A DNA stretch of 64,000 nucleotides from Tetramitus jugosus (GCA_937625935.1 OW569377.1:310001-374000), one strand, 5' to 3'; counted from the first letter of the stretch, positions 40,967 to 52,929 are shown. A program made the numbers and translations. Notes: generated by a model not told the origin, from the letters alone.

Positions 40967-42848
40967 TTAATGGGAGGAGATTGAAAAGTCTTGATTGGTT
41001 AGAACTGGTTCGTTTCCGCATGCTTTGGTGGGGGAGTATGGTGATGGAGGAAGGACATGTTCTTGTTGCTCGATAGACTTGTTGCTGTGATGGTGTGCTT
41101 CTTCTTTGGGGGAATCTAGCTTGTTGTCACTCGCAGTTGTCGTTTTGGCAATAGGGTCATCGAATATGGGAGGAGACACAGACAATACTTTCTTCTTTTG
41201 ATTGTTCCGTCTGTGTTGTTTGGATTTCTTAACATAGATGATTGAATTGCTTAGTAGATTGTGCTGATGATGAGAATGGTAGCTGTCAAAGTAATGAGGG
41301 CTATAGTAACCACTGCCACCACTACTGCCTCGATCGCTGCTGGGCGAACTGTACGAGCTCTTCCGGGTAGGTGTCACAACGCCTTTTTTGCCCTTCTTTG
41401 GGATGGGAGAAGGGTTGTTGCTGCCGCTGCTACTACTACTGTTATAATGATACACTTGTTGTTGTTCTTCGAGCAACTCTAGTTGATATTGCTCCGAATA
41501 CGATGGATCGTAATGTTCCTCTGGTATGAATAGTCCATTCTTGTAAGGTGAAACAGGAGAGGGTGACGCCTTATAGTATGGTGACATTTTTGCAGGAGGA
41601 CTCCGGTACGTTTGATACGCTTGATACTCATAGCTTACCGTCGATGATGGTGATGCTGTTGGAGAATGGTAGTTCAAACTGTTATTGTTACTATTATTAC
41701 TATTATTACTGTACATGATGAAGTCCGTATGATCGCCATTTCCATTACCACTACCACTACTATTGCTGTTATGATATGATAAATCTGGTGAGTGATGATA
41801 CGAGTGATAGTGGTGATAATGAGGAGGATAGTGACCATTGTTCGTGGGAGACGATGACATCATTGTCGTGTGTTGCTGCTGCTGATGATTTCTCTGATGA
41901 ATTCGATTCATATTGAAATCCTTTTGGAAGGAAGCGTCTCTGAACGGATCATAGTGCTCATCAATGACAATTGGATTGCGAAACGAGTGTCCATTCTCCA
42001 ACAGCACAGATATCAACTCACAAATTGTTAAACAGTCTGATATTCCACTGTGATGCCTTCCACAAAACTCAATATTCGCATATTGGACCATGGATTTCAA
42101 CCCGCGTATCACTGCATAGGGAAAACAGGATTGAAACTCTGCTCTCAAATCAAAAAATGTTCGATAGTGACTCTTGAGAGCAATATGCTTCTTTTTGGTC
42201 TCTCGGAGCAACAGTTGCTTCAAATCCCATTGGCCGTCTGTCACCAGTGCAAATCGTCTCTTTTTCTGCTTTTGCTTCAACGAAACAGAATCCATTTTTT
42301 CTCCTCTGTCACTTCCATTGTAATCTTGCTGTTCTTCTTCTTCTTCCTTATCATAAAAATTCTCCTTCAAATATTGATCAAACAAATCAATGACGTGCTT
42401 GAGAGGCATTCCACGCTCGTTAATAATATCATTTGTAATTCCAGTGAGCTCCGTACAAAAACTAGTGAGTTCACTTGACCATTCTGGCTTTACAAAATAT
42501 TGCTTCTTGTCCACTACTTGCATGTATCGATATTGCTTTTCATTTGATGATGAACAAGCTTGCTGTTGTTCATCTCCATGATTGAGTAACCGAAGAACAA
42601 CAAATGGAAATTCAATCACTTCTTGAGTGTCACTTGTGACCTTTGGTACGGGAACACTATTATCACATGTTGCCTCAAAATCAAGCACAATCAGATAGTC
42701 ATAATCATCTGTTATTTGTACATTATGAAGATGTCGATTTATAGATGAAGAAGTTTGAGTTTTTGTTTTTTAGAGAGAGTGTAAGCTACGAATAGTAGTT
42801 GTGTGACATACGTTGAAAGGAGAAGCTTGGAGTTGTTGGATTTGACAT
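40967..42848 (-). CDS. ERI1-like DEDDh 3'-5' exoribonuclease with long low-complexity tail
   Basis: A 37-nt first exon 42848-42812 (MSNPTTPSFSFQ), then a 103-nt intron 42811-42709 (GTATGT...ACAG) and exon 2 42708-40967; 592 residues. Without this exon the frame has no ATG before the catalytic core. Exo I is LIVLDFEATCD, Exo II is LVTDGQWDLKQLLL, and Exo III is GRHHSGISDCLTIC, giving the Asp, Glu, Asp, His, Asp set. The ERI1 group trims histone mRNA stem-loops, 5.8S rRNA and small RNAs. Relatives ERI3 and KAPP-like proteins are alternatives. The loop between Exo I and II holds an acidic insertion. The last 330 residues are Ser/His/Tyr/Pro rich with no domain and are unusual for the family. Confidence 0.9.
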
Positions 42849-43683
42849 GTCTCTTCAGTTTATAAATATATTTTTTTGAGTGTGAAGAGTTTTCTCTTTG
42901 CTATAGCAGGATGACGAAACAGATGTTCGTCAATTTTTGTTTGTGAAGAGCGGTGCGGTTTGTTTGTTTGGAGATGTGCGTTATCCAAATGTCGGTCGGC
43001 CAAAGTACTGCTTTTTTTTTGTGCAGCAGCTTCCAAAGTGTTTTTGAAGGGTGTTTATCAGGCCCAGGTCAGTCGGTTGGTTTTTTGTTGTTGAACTTGG
43101 AATAAATTCTCCGAACACTTGATAGGCGGGAAGTTCTGCGTGAGAGTCCAACCGAATGAAATCAGAATGGAAATTCGATTTGGGCATTTTGTCGACTTGG
43201 AAGCTGTAGATGGCAGTTGGGTGACAAAGATTTGAGAGTTTACCCATGCGTGAGGACTTTGATTGAATGATGTTTCCATGGAAGAACAATGTATTCAATA
43301 CACTTACTATCTCAACACCACCTCGGTCCTCCTCTTCACATACTTTGCTTTGGCAATTCAATGATACATTGTATATGCCAAAAGAGTAAAGATGTCTACC
43401 ACGAGAAGCCACGTCAAGCCACAAATTCAAATTCAGCATGCACACCCATTCCGCACAAAGAATCCTATTGTGCGCGATAAATTTCATCCGACGAAAGACA
43501 TTCCAATTCCCCCACAGGCGCGATCTCGCCTACACATTCAACATTCTCTCGCGAGATGCTGGTGTGGACAACCTGGCCTCAATATCGTGATGGATAAAAC
43601 GAGGCAAAGTAGCTTTGTTGTGTTAGCTACTAACAACAACAACAACAACAACAATTCATCTCTAAACAAACACACATAATAAA
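42849..43683. other. Intergenic region between ERI1-like and MFS genes
   Basis: About 835 bases between divergent genes. A 168-codon ATG frame exists on the minus strand (43487-42981), but it shows no domain, no homologue in the window and no conserved motif, so it is not called. An AAC microsatellite at 43628-43652 lies in the probable 5' UTR of the transporter gene. Confidence 0.4.
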
Positions 43684-45658
43684 ATGAAACCACCACCTGC
43701 CACTGAACAACCGGAACAACAACCAAATTCAGGAACAGATATTCGTCAAGAAGAAGGAGAAACCACCATGACGATGATCAACAGCAGTATCAGTATCAGT
43801 AAAGAAACGGAAGAAGAATTTGCAGCAGTTTCACTCAACGAAGAACTGGACAATAACAAACCATCACTATCCTCTTCCATATCACTCATATTGGAAGAAG
43901 AACAAGAACCCAATGCAAAAGCAGTCAAAGCAGACACTCCATTACCCTGGGGTCCTCTTCTCATTGTTCTCTTCATTTTCTTGGCTGATTCGTTCAATCA
44001 GACTACTCTAGGTCCATATATTAGTGATATGATTATTCATATGGGATTGGTTCCTGATGGTGATAAGAGAAAAGTGGGTCGTTACTCTGGTTTATTGGCT
44101 ACCTGTTATTATGTGGCTCAATTTTTCTCCGCTTACTTTTGGGGCATGGCGAGTGATCGTTATGGACGGAGGCCCATTCTACTGTGTGGCATTATCGGAG
44201 CTTCCATTAGTTCGCTCATGTTCGGACTATCTTCCTCATTTTGGTGGGCTCTAATGTCCCGCTCATTGTATGGAATACTCAACGGAAATTTGGGTGTTTA
44301 CAAAACTTATTTGGCGGAGATTTCGGACAAGTCCAATCAAGCTCGTGTTTTCACGTACATGGCCGTTACTTTCTCTGTCGGTTCCATTATTGGTCCATTG
44401 TTGAGCGGATTGACGAGTGATCCATTGAAGCAGTATGCTGTGCTGAGTCGCGTTTTGCCTCAGTTTTTGATTTCTCTGTTGACGAAATTTCCATTCTTGT
44501 TGCCCAATATTATCATGTCGCTCATGAGCATTGTCTCATTCTTTTTTGGACTGTACTACTTGAAGGAGACCAATCAGAGAGTATTGTCTCGGAGAGTACA
44601 GCAGCAGCAGCAACAACAAGAAAAGGAACAAGAGGAAGATGATTTAGAGCTTCAAGAAGAAGGAGAAACAACGAATAAGCAGATTGAGCAAGAAGAAGAA
44701 AACATTGATGAAGAACAAGAATCGTTGCCAAATTCAACGTTGAAAACTGTTGTGGTCGATCATGGCGAAGGCGATAATGGCGAAGAAGGAGAGGACGTTG
44801 ACGGAGCAGATGACAAAACTGACGATTTATCTCTTTTTAAGCAAAAGGAGAAAAAGAGCTTGTCAACGGTGATGACCAAACCAAAGTACGTTCGATGGTT
44901 CGGAACAGTGAAACAAAAATTGAAGTTTGAAAATGAAATTTTTCAATCATATGCGCCACTAGCCACTGTAGCACTGTATGCAGTGTATGGTTTCGTTGGT
45001 ACAGTGTTCAACGAGCTAATGCCACTGTGGTTAGTGCTCAAAGTCGAGGATGGTGGATTGGGATTTGTTCAGCGACAAATTGGAATCATGAATGCAGTTA
45101 GTTTTGTGTTCTTGTTGCTGTGGTCTCTCATCTTTGTGCCTCGAATCATCAAGAGATTTGGCTGTTTGATTACAATCCGGAGTGCCATTATTTTGGGAGC
45201 AGCACCTATTGCGTTGACACCTGCGGTGAACTTTGTCGCTTCCTATCGGATATTGACCTGGGCTTGCTTGATTTTTGTTTATGTGTGGAGACATTCGGCA
45301 TTCCAGGCAGTGTTCGCATCTTTGACCATTATGAGCAACAATTCAGTCTCTCCGTTGAATATGGGTCAATTGAATGGTATTTCTCAATCATCAGGTATGA
45401 ATCATAATTATTTTCGTTTGCTTCAAATGTTTGAATGTTTCATAAAACTCACCCACTTCCTTCATTGTAGTTGCTTTAACAAGAGCGATTGGACCTGTTG
45501 TTGGCACATCTCTGTTTTCTCTGTTATTGTCTGTGGGCGTGTTCCCTCTGAACGTGTACTTTATGTACTTTGTTCTGACGGGATTGTTCTTGTCACTGCT
45601 ACTGGTGACCATCAGATTGCCCAAGACAATCGACACACCAAAAGAGGAGTTGAAATAA
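43684..45658 (+). CDS. Major facilitator superfamily transporter
   Basis: Exon 1 is 43684-45394, the intron 45395-45470 (76 nt, GTATGA...TGTAG), exon 2 45471-45658; 632 residues. Splicing gives GISQSSVALTRAIGPVVGTS and a twelfth helix, whereas reading through the intron gives an unrelated tail. The cytosolic N-terminus (about 90 residues) is acidic. The first six helices include MFS motif A, GMASDRYGRRP, between helices 2 and 3. A long central loop (about residues 300-410) is Gln/Glu rich. Helices 7-12 follow. The layout resembles the tetracycline-resistance/ZIF-type branch. Substrate is not predictable. Confidence 0.88.
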
Positions 45659-45846
45659 AAACTCCCTCATCACTTGCCCTTTGCAGGAGTTTTGTAATTA
45701 GAGGATAGAACAATTTTTGTAATTAAAGACGGTAACAATAAACTCGTGAAAAATCGAAATACAACAAATTTGAAAAGAGCAAATTTTTTTTATCAATGGA
45801 TATGTATAATTATAATGAAACAAAGTAGTCAAATCAAAACAAGCGC

Positions 45847-46478
45847 TTATTCTTCAGCTTCCAACAATTGTTGGATTTGAGCACGTGTCTGACTGTCAAC
45901 TTCAGTATTCACTTCAGTAACAAACTTGACCATAAAGTCAACAACTTCTGGTCCCTTTTGTCTGAATCTGTGGTTCACTTCATTAATAGCCATTTGCTTT
46001 CTTCTCTCCAAGTCATCACTCTCATCAGATCCACTTCCAAGATGCTATCATTCATAATCATATCATGTGCGATAGTAGTAGTTGTTTGTCAAAAGATATC
46101 ACAAAAAAATTTGTGTTAGCTTACGAGTTCAATCATCGTAGACGACAAAATATCTGGAGGGAAAAAATAAAATTCCGACATCATACTTCTTCCTTATATT
46201 TCAAAAATTGCTTATCGCGTTGTTGTCTGTACTTTAGGATGTCCTTGTCGGCTTCATCACGGGCTTGCTTCAACTTGACAAGTCTCTCTGTTGGATGGCA
46301 ACAAGAAAAAAAAGGTGAGTAAAAAATTTCATGATTTTCACACGAAGCTGAGAAAAGCTTTCACAGGTCAAGTGCACAGATTGAATAATGTACCTTTTCT
46401 TGCCTCCTTGACAATTTCAGATGCACGTTGTTCAGCATCGAGCAACAGTTTGATACTTCCTTGAGCCTTCTTGGACAT
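45847..46478 (-). CDS. V-type proton ATPase subunit G
   Basis: Three exons: 46478-46394, 46287-46187, 46044-45847. Introns 46393-46288 (106 nt, GTACAT...ACAG) and 46186-46045 (142 nt, GTATGA...ATAG). Product 127 residues. The start SKKAQGSIKLLLDAEQRASE and the continuation KLKQARDEADKDILKYRQQR are diagnostic of subunit G, the peripheral-stalk partner of subunit E in the V1 sector. The join KYKEEHLGSGSDESDDLERR fits the place where animal G subunits have a short Gly/Ser linker. A tempting small exon inside intron 2 (46154-46126) would break the frame and is not used. Acidification of contractile and food vacuoles is the expected role. Confidence 0.9.
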
Positions 46479-47055
46479 TTTTGTGTTGATTGTTGTTGTG
46501 AATGGGTTGTGGTGATTTTTTCTGTTTTTTTGTGTGTCGCAGAATTACAAAATATCATTTTTTTTGTAAACGAGGTTCTATTCGACGAAAACTGCGCGCC
46601 AAGAAGCTTTGGTAGCTGGATGGAAGAATCTTGCATGATCTGTTTCGTAGGGGGCATGACAATATGTTGTCAACATTGAGGCAGTCTTGGACGTAACGAA
46701 AGATAACTCTTGTTTGTTCTTGTTTCAAAGACAGAGGAGGCCTCCAGGTTCGATTTCCATCTCAGGTCTTGTTAATTGAAAGAACCATGCTATGCGTTGA
46801 ATGTCTAGATAGAACAACCGTTGCCAAGCTGTGAGTATCTGTCCGCCAACCTTGCGATGTCGCCACTTGTCATTTCACCGATTAGAACTGCCATCTACAG
46901 AAAAAGCGCGGGAGATCTCAAATGGAATACGAGTTACGGTGTCCCCATCTGAAAAAAACCTCTCATCACTTCTCTCTGCTAGCTGGTCCAGTGCTTTGAG
47001 AACTCACTCTCTGCTTACACTTACAAGGACGAGCAACAAACACCGATACACACAA
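46479..47055. other. Intergenic, divergent promoter region
   Basis: About 580 bases between the V-ATPase G and RhoGEF starts. The frame of the RhoGEF is open back to a GTG at 46831, but no ATG precedes 47056. A stretch GGTTCGATTTCC at 46748 resembles a tRNA T-arm box but has no matching A box or cloverleaf. Confidence 0.4.
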
Positions 47056-49413
47056 ATGAGCCTCTGTGAAGAAGAAGAGCTGCCACAACAGCAACCTCAA
47101 GAACCTCTGGTCATGCTTCATCCTGAAACGGAACAAGAAGAGACTGATGTAGCTGTAGTAGAGACTGAAAATGGAGAGACACCCAAAAAGGTTTTTCAAT
47201 CAAGACTCAAGCCCTTGGAACATATCAGTCCAATCTCGTATGATCGGTATCAGACTCCCAAGAGACGCGTGAATGGAAACTCTAGTGATGTTTCAAGAGA
47301 CGAATGTCTCTCTCCCGTGTCTGATATGACTGACTCATTTGTCTATGATCAAACTCCGAGAAGCTATTATTTAGAGCTGAGTCCATCGAGTCGCAGAAGA
47401 AAGAGTCGACAAATGAGAGTGAACAGGACTAATGAGTTCACTGAGAGTATCATGGCTAGACCATTGTGGAAGGACGAGCTGACTCATGAGACAAGACAGT
47501 TACTCATGAGGAAGAGAGAACTAGAGAAGCAATATGACTCAAAGAAATATATCATAGATAGGAGAGGAAACATTAGAGATACCAAGAAACTCAGTGAGGA
47601 AAAGAAGGCACTACTTGACAAGTACACGGAGTTGAGTAAAATGATTGTGAGTCCCAGAGCAGAAAAGAAAAAGGAGGACAAGGATTCTTTCGCTTTCTTT
47701 CGGAGGATGAAGTATCATGATGACATTGTAAGGGACAGAAATGAAGCCATTGTTGCAAAGGAGAAAGAGAGATCTATTAGGCTTCAAGAAGAAACAAAGC
47801 TGAAAGAGCAAGAAGAAGAGCTAAAGAGGAGACAGGAGAAAGAGGAGGCGAAGCGAAAGAAAATGGCCGAAAAGAGAAGACGAGAATCTCAGAAGAAACA
47901 ATTACATGTTTTAACTCACATTGTAGGTGATCTTGACAAATCAACGAGCACTTCGAAGCGATTACACGAAGTCAAGATTGATTATCCAAAACCGAAGGTC
48001 CTGAAGGTGAATCCTCAGAAGGAGGCTGAACTTCATCGATTAGAGCAAAAGAGAATTATGCTCGAGAAGAGACAAAAATTATTGGCTCCATCTCAAAAGG
48101 CTCTCAAAGAGAAGTACAAGGCACCAAAGGTATTGTTTTTAAAAGAAACACCAAAGATTGAACCTCCCAGACCAAGAATGAAGTATGTCCCACCTCCTAA
48201 GAAGAGACAGGCCAAGAAGACTCAACCACAAAAAGCTGAATCCATGGCAGAGAAATCTGACCTTCTTGAAACTCCACAGAAAACAGAGGAGCAAGCACAA
48301 GAGACAAGTGAAGAGCGCGATGAGCAAAAGTTTTATCTGGAGGATGAACATAGAATGTATATCATGGAGGAAATCCTCACTACCGAGAGAAAATATGTTA
48401 CTTTATTGAAGGAAATATTTGAAGTTTATGCCGCACCAATTCAAAAGAATGGCTTACTGTCGAGTGATCTGTACAGACTTGTATTTAATGACTTAAATGT
48501 TATCATGTTACTGAATCAACAATTCCTTGATGAACTGGAGACTACTTATCAACAGTACTTGGTGGATGTTAAAAACGGAATTGCTAGCTCTTTGATTGGT
48601 CATCTATTCAAACGTAGATCACCTACATTTAAATTGTACACAAACTATATTAACAATTATGAACAATCGCTGCATGTGATTGAGGAGCAGACAGAAAGAA
48701 GCAAAGCTTTCAGACTATTCAGAAAGAGCGCGAGTAGAGGGTTGATCGAATCTGGTTCTCACAACACAGATTTGAGTTCCTACATGATCTTGCCTGTTCA
48801 ACGTATACCAAGATATCAACTTCTGCTCCGCGATTTGATCAAACACACTCCAAAGGAACATCCAGAATATAATGCTTTAATAGAAGCTCATGACTCTATT
48901 GTTGAGATTGCCTCCTATTGTAATAAGAAGAAGGCAGAGGCTTTGAATATCTTCAAGGTTGTTGAGCTGGCAGAGGAGCTAAAGATTAAGGGGCTAGTTC
49001 AACCTGGTAGGACAATTGTAAAGGTGGGTGAAGTTCGACGTGCAAAGTCAAAAAAGATGACTAAACTTTTCCTATTCAATGATCTATTGGTGATTGTGGA
49101 GAAGGGACTATTGAACAAAGTTATCCAAATTCCGTTGCCCATAAGCGAAGGTGAAGAGGACGAAAACGTCATGACAAATGAGACACCAGATAGCCCTTGT
49201 CCTGATACTGATAACAGCACGATTCTGTATTTGAGAGCTCCAGAATTGGGCTACCAGCGCAACTTTATTTGCGAAAACAAGTGTGATAGAGATGAGTGGG
49301 TACGGGCCATCGAGTCCGCTCAGTCTACTTTGTCAGACTACAATAGTGATTCCAAATCACCAAAGAGAAAAATTGCACCTAGGAAGGGTCTGATCCGGAT
49401 ATTTGGCAATTAG
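47056..49413 (+). CDS. Rho guanine nucleotide exchange factor (DH-PH)
   Basis: 785 residues, single exon, first ATG at 47056. The N-terminal 430 residues are charged, with a long Glu/Lys/Arg helix or coiled coil (about 220-290) and basic Pro-rich stretches. The DH domain lies about 432-640: EEILTTERKYVTLLKEIFEV (CR1), then SSYMILPVQRIPRYQLLLRD (CR3), the most diagnostic segment. A PH domain follows, about 650-765, with KLFLFNDLLVIVEKGL and a closing helix around DEWVRAIESA. DH-PH proteins load GTP on Rho/Rac GTPases to drive actin remodelling. No other signalling domain was seen. The convergent Arf-like gene ends 36 bp away. Confidence 0.93.
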   Translation: MSLCEEEELPQQQPQEPLVMLHPETEQEETDVAVVETENGETPKKVFQSRLKPLEHISPISYDRYQTPKRRVNGNSSDVSRDECLSPVSDMTDSFVYDQTPRSYYLELSPSSRRRKSRQMRVNRTNEFTESIMARPLWKDELTHETRQLLMRKRELEKQYDSKKYIIDRRGNIRDTKKLSEEKKALLDKYTELSKMIVSPRAEKKKEDKDSFAFFRRMKYHDDIVRDRNEAIVAKEKERSIRLQEETKLKEQEEELKRRQEKEEAKRKKMAEKRRRESQKKQLHVLTHIVGDLDKSTSTSKRLHEVKIDYPKPKVLKVNPQKEAELHRLEQKRIMLEKRQKLLAPSQKALKEKYKAPKVLFLKETPKIEPPRPRMKYVPPPKKRQAKKTQPQKAESMAEKSDLLETPQKTEEQAQETSEERDEQKFYLEDEHRMYIMEEILTTERKYVTLLKEIFEVYAAPIQKNGLLSSDLYRLVFNDLNVIMLLNQQFLDELETTYQQYLVDVKNGIASSLIGHLFKRRSPTFKLYTNYINNYEQSLHVIEEQTERSKAFRLFRKSASRGLIESGSHNTDLSSYMILPVQRIPRYQLLLRDLIKHTPKEHPEYNALIEAHDSIVEIASYCNKKKAEALNIFKVVELAEELKIKGLVQPGRTIVKVGEVRRAKSKKMTKLFLFNDLLVIVEKGLLNKVIQIPLPISEGEEDENVMTNETPDSPCPDTDNSTILYLRAPELGYQRNFICENKCDRDEWVRAIESAQSTLSDYNSDSKSPKRKIAPRKGLIRIFGN

Positions 49414-49449
49414 ATTGAAACTTGACACTTTTCAATTGATAAATTCAGT

Positions 49450-50277
49450 TCATTTCTTTGTTCTTCTACTTTTGTTTGCGGCACTTCTCTTCCTGCATTC
49501 TGCGTCATGTTTTATGCAATTGTCCAAAAAGTTAACCACATCTTGGACTCCTCTGTGAACATCTATTTGAAAGTGGCTCCGTTCTTCTTCCTCTTCATCT
49601 AATTGTTTTTTACTTTGAGCACCAAAACGAGTTGCAGATCTCTTCCTCTTCCAATATTCATGTTCCCTCGTCGTTGAAAACACTGTATCGATCATCATTA
49701 TCTTGCGATTATCTGGGAGGTGAAACCCATGGGATTTGTAGAGGGATTGAAATGATTCTGCAGATGAAAGAACTCCACCCAACCTTTGGCAAATGTCCAT
49801 CTTGTTCAAACATATACACGTGGGAGTTCCTTGTAAATCCTGGTGATTCAAGAGTTCATTCAACTCTTTGAAACAATCTTTGTAGTAACTTTCTTGTTGT
49901 GAGCAATCAACAACATACACAATTGCATCTGTATCTGGATAGTATCTACTCCAATACACTCTAAGGTTAGGAGCACCACCCACATCTTCAAACTCATAAT
50001 CTACACCTTGATTCTTAAATTTACAATGATTCTTGCCAATAGTTGGCGCAACAGTAACAGGATCCTTCTTTTCATAGAGTCTCTTCAGGTCATTCAACAA
50101 ACAAGTCTTTCTGCTCTCCCAAGTTTAACATGTGGAGTAAGCAAACTTCAATTAATCAGAATCAACAGAGCTTCCAAAGAAAACATACCCAGAGTTCTCC
50201 AATCCCAGAATCAGCACATTTAAACTCTTTCCAGACAGAACAAGTCTCCTAAACAAGTACTGTGCCAGAGTGAACAT
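49450..50277 (-). CDS. Arf-like small GTPase
   Basis: Exon 1 is 50277-50189, the intron 50188-50111 (78 nt, GTATGT...GCAG), exon 2 50110-49450; 249 residues. The intron splits the P-loop, and splicing restores GLENSGKTCLLNDL (G1). G2 is TVAPTIG, G3 EDVGGAPNLRVYWSRYYPD (Arf-type DVGG followed by a Trp and an aromatic cluster), G4 CLNKMD. After the G domain come about 55 Lys/Arg/Glu-rich residues. There is no Gly2, so no N-myristoylation, which with the tail argues for an ARL-type member rather than Arf itself. The SRP receptor beta subunit is less likely, because no transmembrane anchor is present. Confidence 0.9.
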
Positions 50278-50470
50278 GCTCGCACTCAATTCCGTAGTTT
50301 TTCTCGAATGTCCGATCACTTATTTACCGCCATTTCTTATTGAAGATTCACCAAAAACTTTGACGGTTTCACACAAGGATAATTTTCACAAACATTTTTT
50401 CATTCGTTTCGACTTGTGAAAACAAGCACACAAATTTTTTACATCAATCGCGAGAAAACAAACACGAAAA

Positions 50471-52418
50471 ATGAGCAGCGTCGTTAAAATTACAAAGGGT
50501 TTGGCAGCCATTGGAACCGAAGAAAGAGAAAGAGCTTTGGTTGATGTTCAACTTTGGGTTGAAAATACGAAATTTGAGAAGATGGATGCAAAGAAGATTG
50601 AAAGTGACTTTTTGCGAATTTGGCAGGGTATCTTTTATTGTACGTATTATCATCCTCTCTCGAGATCATTTTTGTTTGATAAAAAGGAACGAAAAAAAAC
50701 TAACCCGCGAAAATTTTGGCGCCAAATTTTTTTTTCTCTATTGTAAAATGTTAGCTTTTTGGTTAACAGATGGATTGGAGAAGCAATACTCTGTCTCTGT
50801 CATCATTTCTGAAATGATAAACTTGTTCAATGATCAACAACATGAAGCAGCTCTCCTCTTTTTGAGCACATTCTTTCAAACATTGAACAGCACTTGGCCA
50901 AAGCTAGACAAGCATCGTGTAGCCAAATACATGTCACTCGTTCGTCGCATCATTCAACAATCATTTGTCTTTTTGAACAAGCATCAGTTCCAAGAGCCAC
51001 TAGTGAAGGCCTACTTGCAAGTCATTCAATCCAATGTTCTCAATGTGAACAATCGATTGATTGGATCATTGCAAGCTCATTTCATTCGATGCCTCTATCC
51101 ATCACTTAAACAGTTTGGTTACGAGTTTATGAACGAAGATGCGTTTGAGAGCATTATTGATTTGTGTCTTGAATTTTATGCGGAAACTTTTGATTTTGCC
51201 GCCATGCGCGTCCTCGAAGAAGAATTGTTTGAGCCAATGATTCACGAAGGTGACGCACAATATGAAACGGAGAAGCAACTGGCGAGAATGCACGAACAAG
51301 ATGACTATGACTCGTCAGTCACAGCATCATCAGAAGGCGATGAGGAAAATTTGGAAGATTTGATCATTTTCCCAATTGATTACAAGTGGTTGAGTGATCG
51401 AATGGAAAAGTTGAGTGTTGGTCAGTCGACTGAAAACAGAGAAGAGTGTCTATCATGGAAAAACAAATTCTATGATCGATATGTTCAGTCGTTGAATGAT
51501 CCAATGACCATTTTGGATGATTTGGAGATGGAATTGGAGCAAGTGAAGCAACAACAACAACAAAAGAATGTTGACTCTACAAAACAAACAAAGAAACAGA
51601 GTAAGAAGCAGAAGAAGGCTGCTGCTGCAGCTGCTCAGCAACAACAAGAAGCTGAAGCTGTCAAGCAGGTGGAGAGTGCACCAGTGACTCCAACTCCTTC
51701 ATCAAAGAAGACCAAGAAGGAAGTGACACCAGCAGTTTCCAACAAGGAAAAGAGTCCTGTTGCTGCTGCAAAGAGTCCTGCCGCTGCCAAGAGCCCTGCT
51801 GTAGCAAAGGAAAGTCCTGCTGCGAAGAGCCCTGCTGCTAAGAGTCCTGCTGCAAAGAGTCCTGCTGCCACCAGCAAGAGTCCAAAGAACAAATCACCAG
51901 CAAAGAGCACTCCTGTTGTGCAACAGTCAGAGCCAATGGAGATTGAGAAGGTGTCTACTCCTTCAAAGTTCAACTCTGTGACTGGCCACTCCCCAGCGAC
52001 TCCAGAGCCAGTCACTCCACTCCTGTCCAGAAAGGATGCCAAGAGATCTGGACGGCGGACAAAGAATACTGTTGAAAAGCATAGACAACAGTTGGACATT
52101 CCAAACACTCCTTCACGCGATGTGTCAATGGATGATGGTGAAGACACACCAAACAAGCGTGTTCTTTTCTCCTTGGAGAAGAATAGAACAAAGATGTATC
52201 AATTGCAAGATATTGTTGCCTCATCGCCAGTTTCTGTCAAGAGTCCATCCAAGTCTCTGTTGAAGAGAAAGCTATTCGAGGGCGAAACTGTGCCACCAAT
52301 GGTTGATCACTATGAAGTTGGAACCGATGTCACTCCATTCAAGAAGAGACAGAGAATGAGCAACAACATCAAGGACTTGGTGAAACAAAAGAGAAAGAGC
52401 ATGTCTCCTTCAAATTAA
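50471..52418 (+). CDS. RRP1: RRP1/NOP52 ribosomal RNA processing protein
   Basis: Exon 1 is 50471-50639, the intron 50640-50754 (115 nt, GTACGT...TTAG), exon 2 50755-52418; 610 residues. The join restores LRIWQGIFYSFWLTDGLEKQ, aligned with the conserved IWKGLFYCMWMSDKP block of the family. Residues 1-270 form the Nop52 helical domain. Then come an acidic region, a Gln/Lys run, and a disordered basic tail with many Lys-Ser-Pro-Ala repeats (51749-51886) and a second basic cluster. The protein acts in the nucleolus in late 60S pre-rRNA processing. The KSPA repeats look like CDK-type phosphosites. Confidence 0.9.
51749..51886 (+). repeat. KSPAA coding minisatellite inside RRP1
   Basis: Tandem units of 12-18 nt encode K-S-P-A-A and variants, at least seven in a row, with near-identical DNA (AAGAGTCCTGCTGC). 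The run is likely prone to copy-number change and gives a Ser-Pro-rich basic tail. Confidence 0.8.
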
Positions 52419-52929
52419 ATTTTGAATTCTGACAACATCCAATTTAGTTAGTGTTTTGGCCACAATCTCTTTCAACAATAATTTACTATCATTCACCGAA
52501 TTTCGGTGAAAGAATCGAAGACTGATCATGTCACAGTTAGATGAACAAGAGGCAAGAGAAGAAGAAAATTTGTGAAGGGAACAACCAACATTTATGCCAA
52601 GAGTCATAGAAAAAGATACTTACCGAGAAATGCAGTCTCCTGTCGTCGGGTGGAAGTTACTTAATTGTATTGGGGTTGGAGGTAATGACAGATGAATTTG
52701 GGACAATTCTCGGGTCCGAATTCGCTCACCCAGCTTACTAGACTTTGAGTTTGTTGAACTGTGCATTTGTTGGTTGAACTGAAATTTCCGAAGGTTCCTT
52801 ATCTTTTACGTCACGTTGTAAACGTCATGTCAATCTCCTATCTTAAATTGTCACCTTCCAAGCAAAAAAACAATTCATTATAAAGTTAAAAAAACAACCA
52901 CATCACCAAACAACAAACAACCGTACACT
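52419..52929. other. Intergenic region upstream of the ParA gene
   Basis: About 510 bases between two genes on the same strand. An A/C-rich stretch directly before 52930 looks like the usual 5' UTR composition here. No other feature was recognised. Confidence 0.4.

Noticed and set aside
42981-43487. 168-codon ATG frame on the minus strand
   Set aside because: No recognisable domain, no paralogue in the window and odd composition; it sits between two divergent genes where promoters are expected. It could be a lineage-specific gene but the evidence is insufficient.
46126-46154. Small internal exon in the V-ATPase G gene flanked by CCAG and GTAAGC
   Set aside because: Its 29-nt length breaks the frame, while skipping it joins two conserved blocks exactly where the family has a short linker.
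46748-46759. tRNA-like T-arm box GGTTCGATTTCC
   Set aside because: No A box at the right distance and no cloverleaf can be drawn around it.
46831-47055. 75-codon N-terminal extension of the RhoGEF
   Set aside because: It would need GTG initiation; the first ATG is at 47056 and the extension shows no domain.
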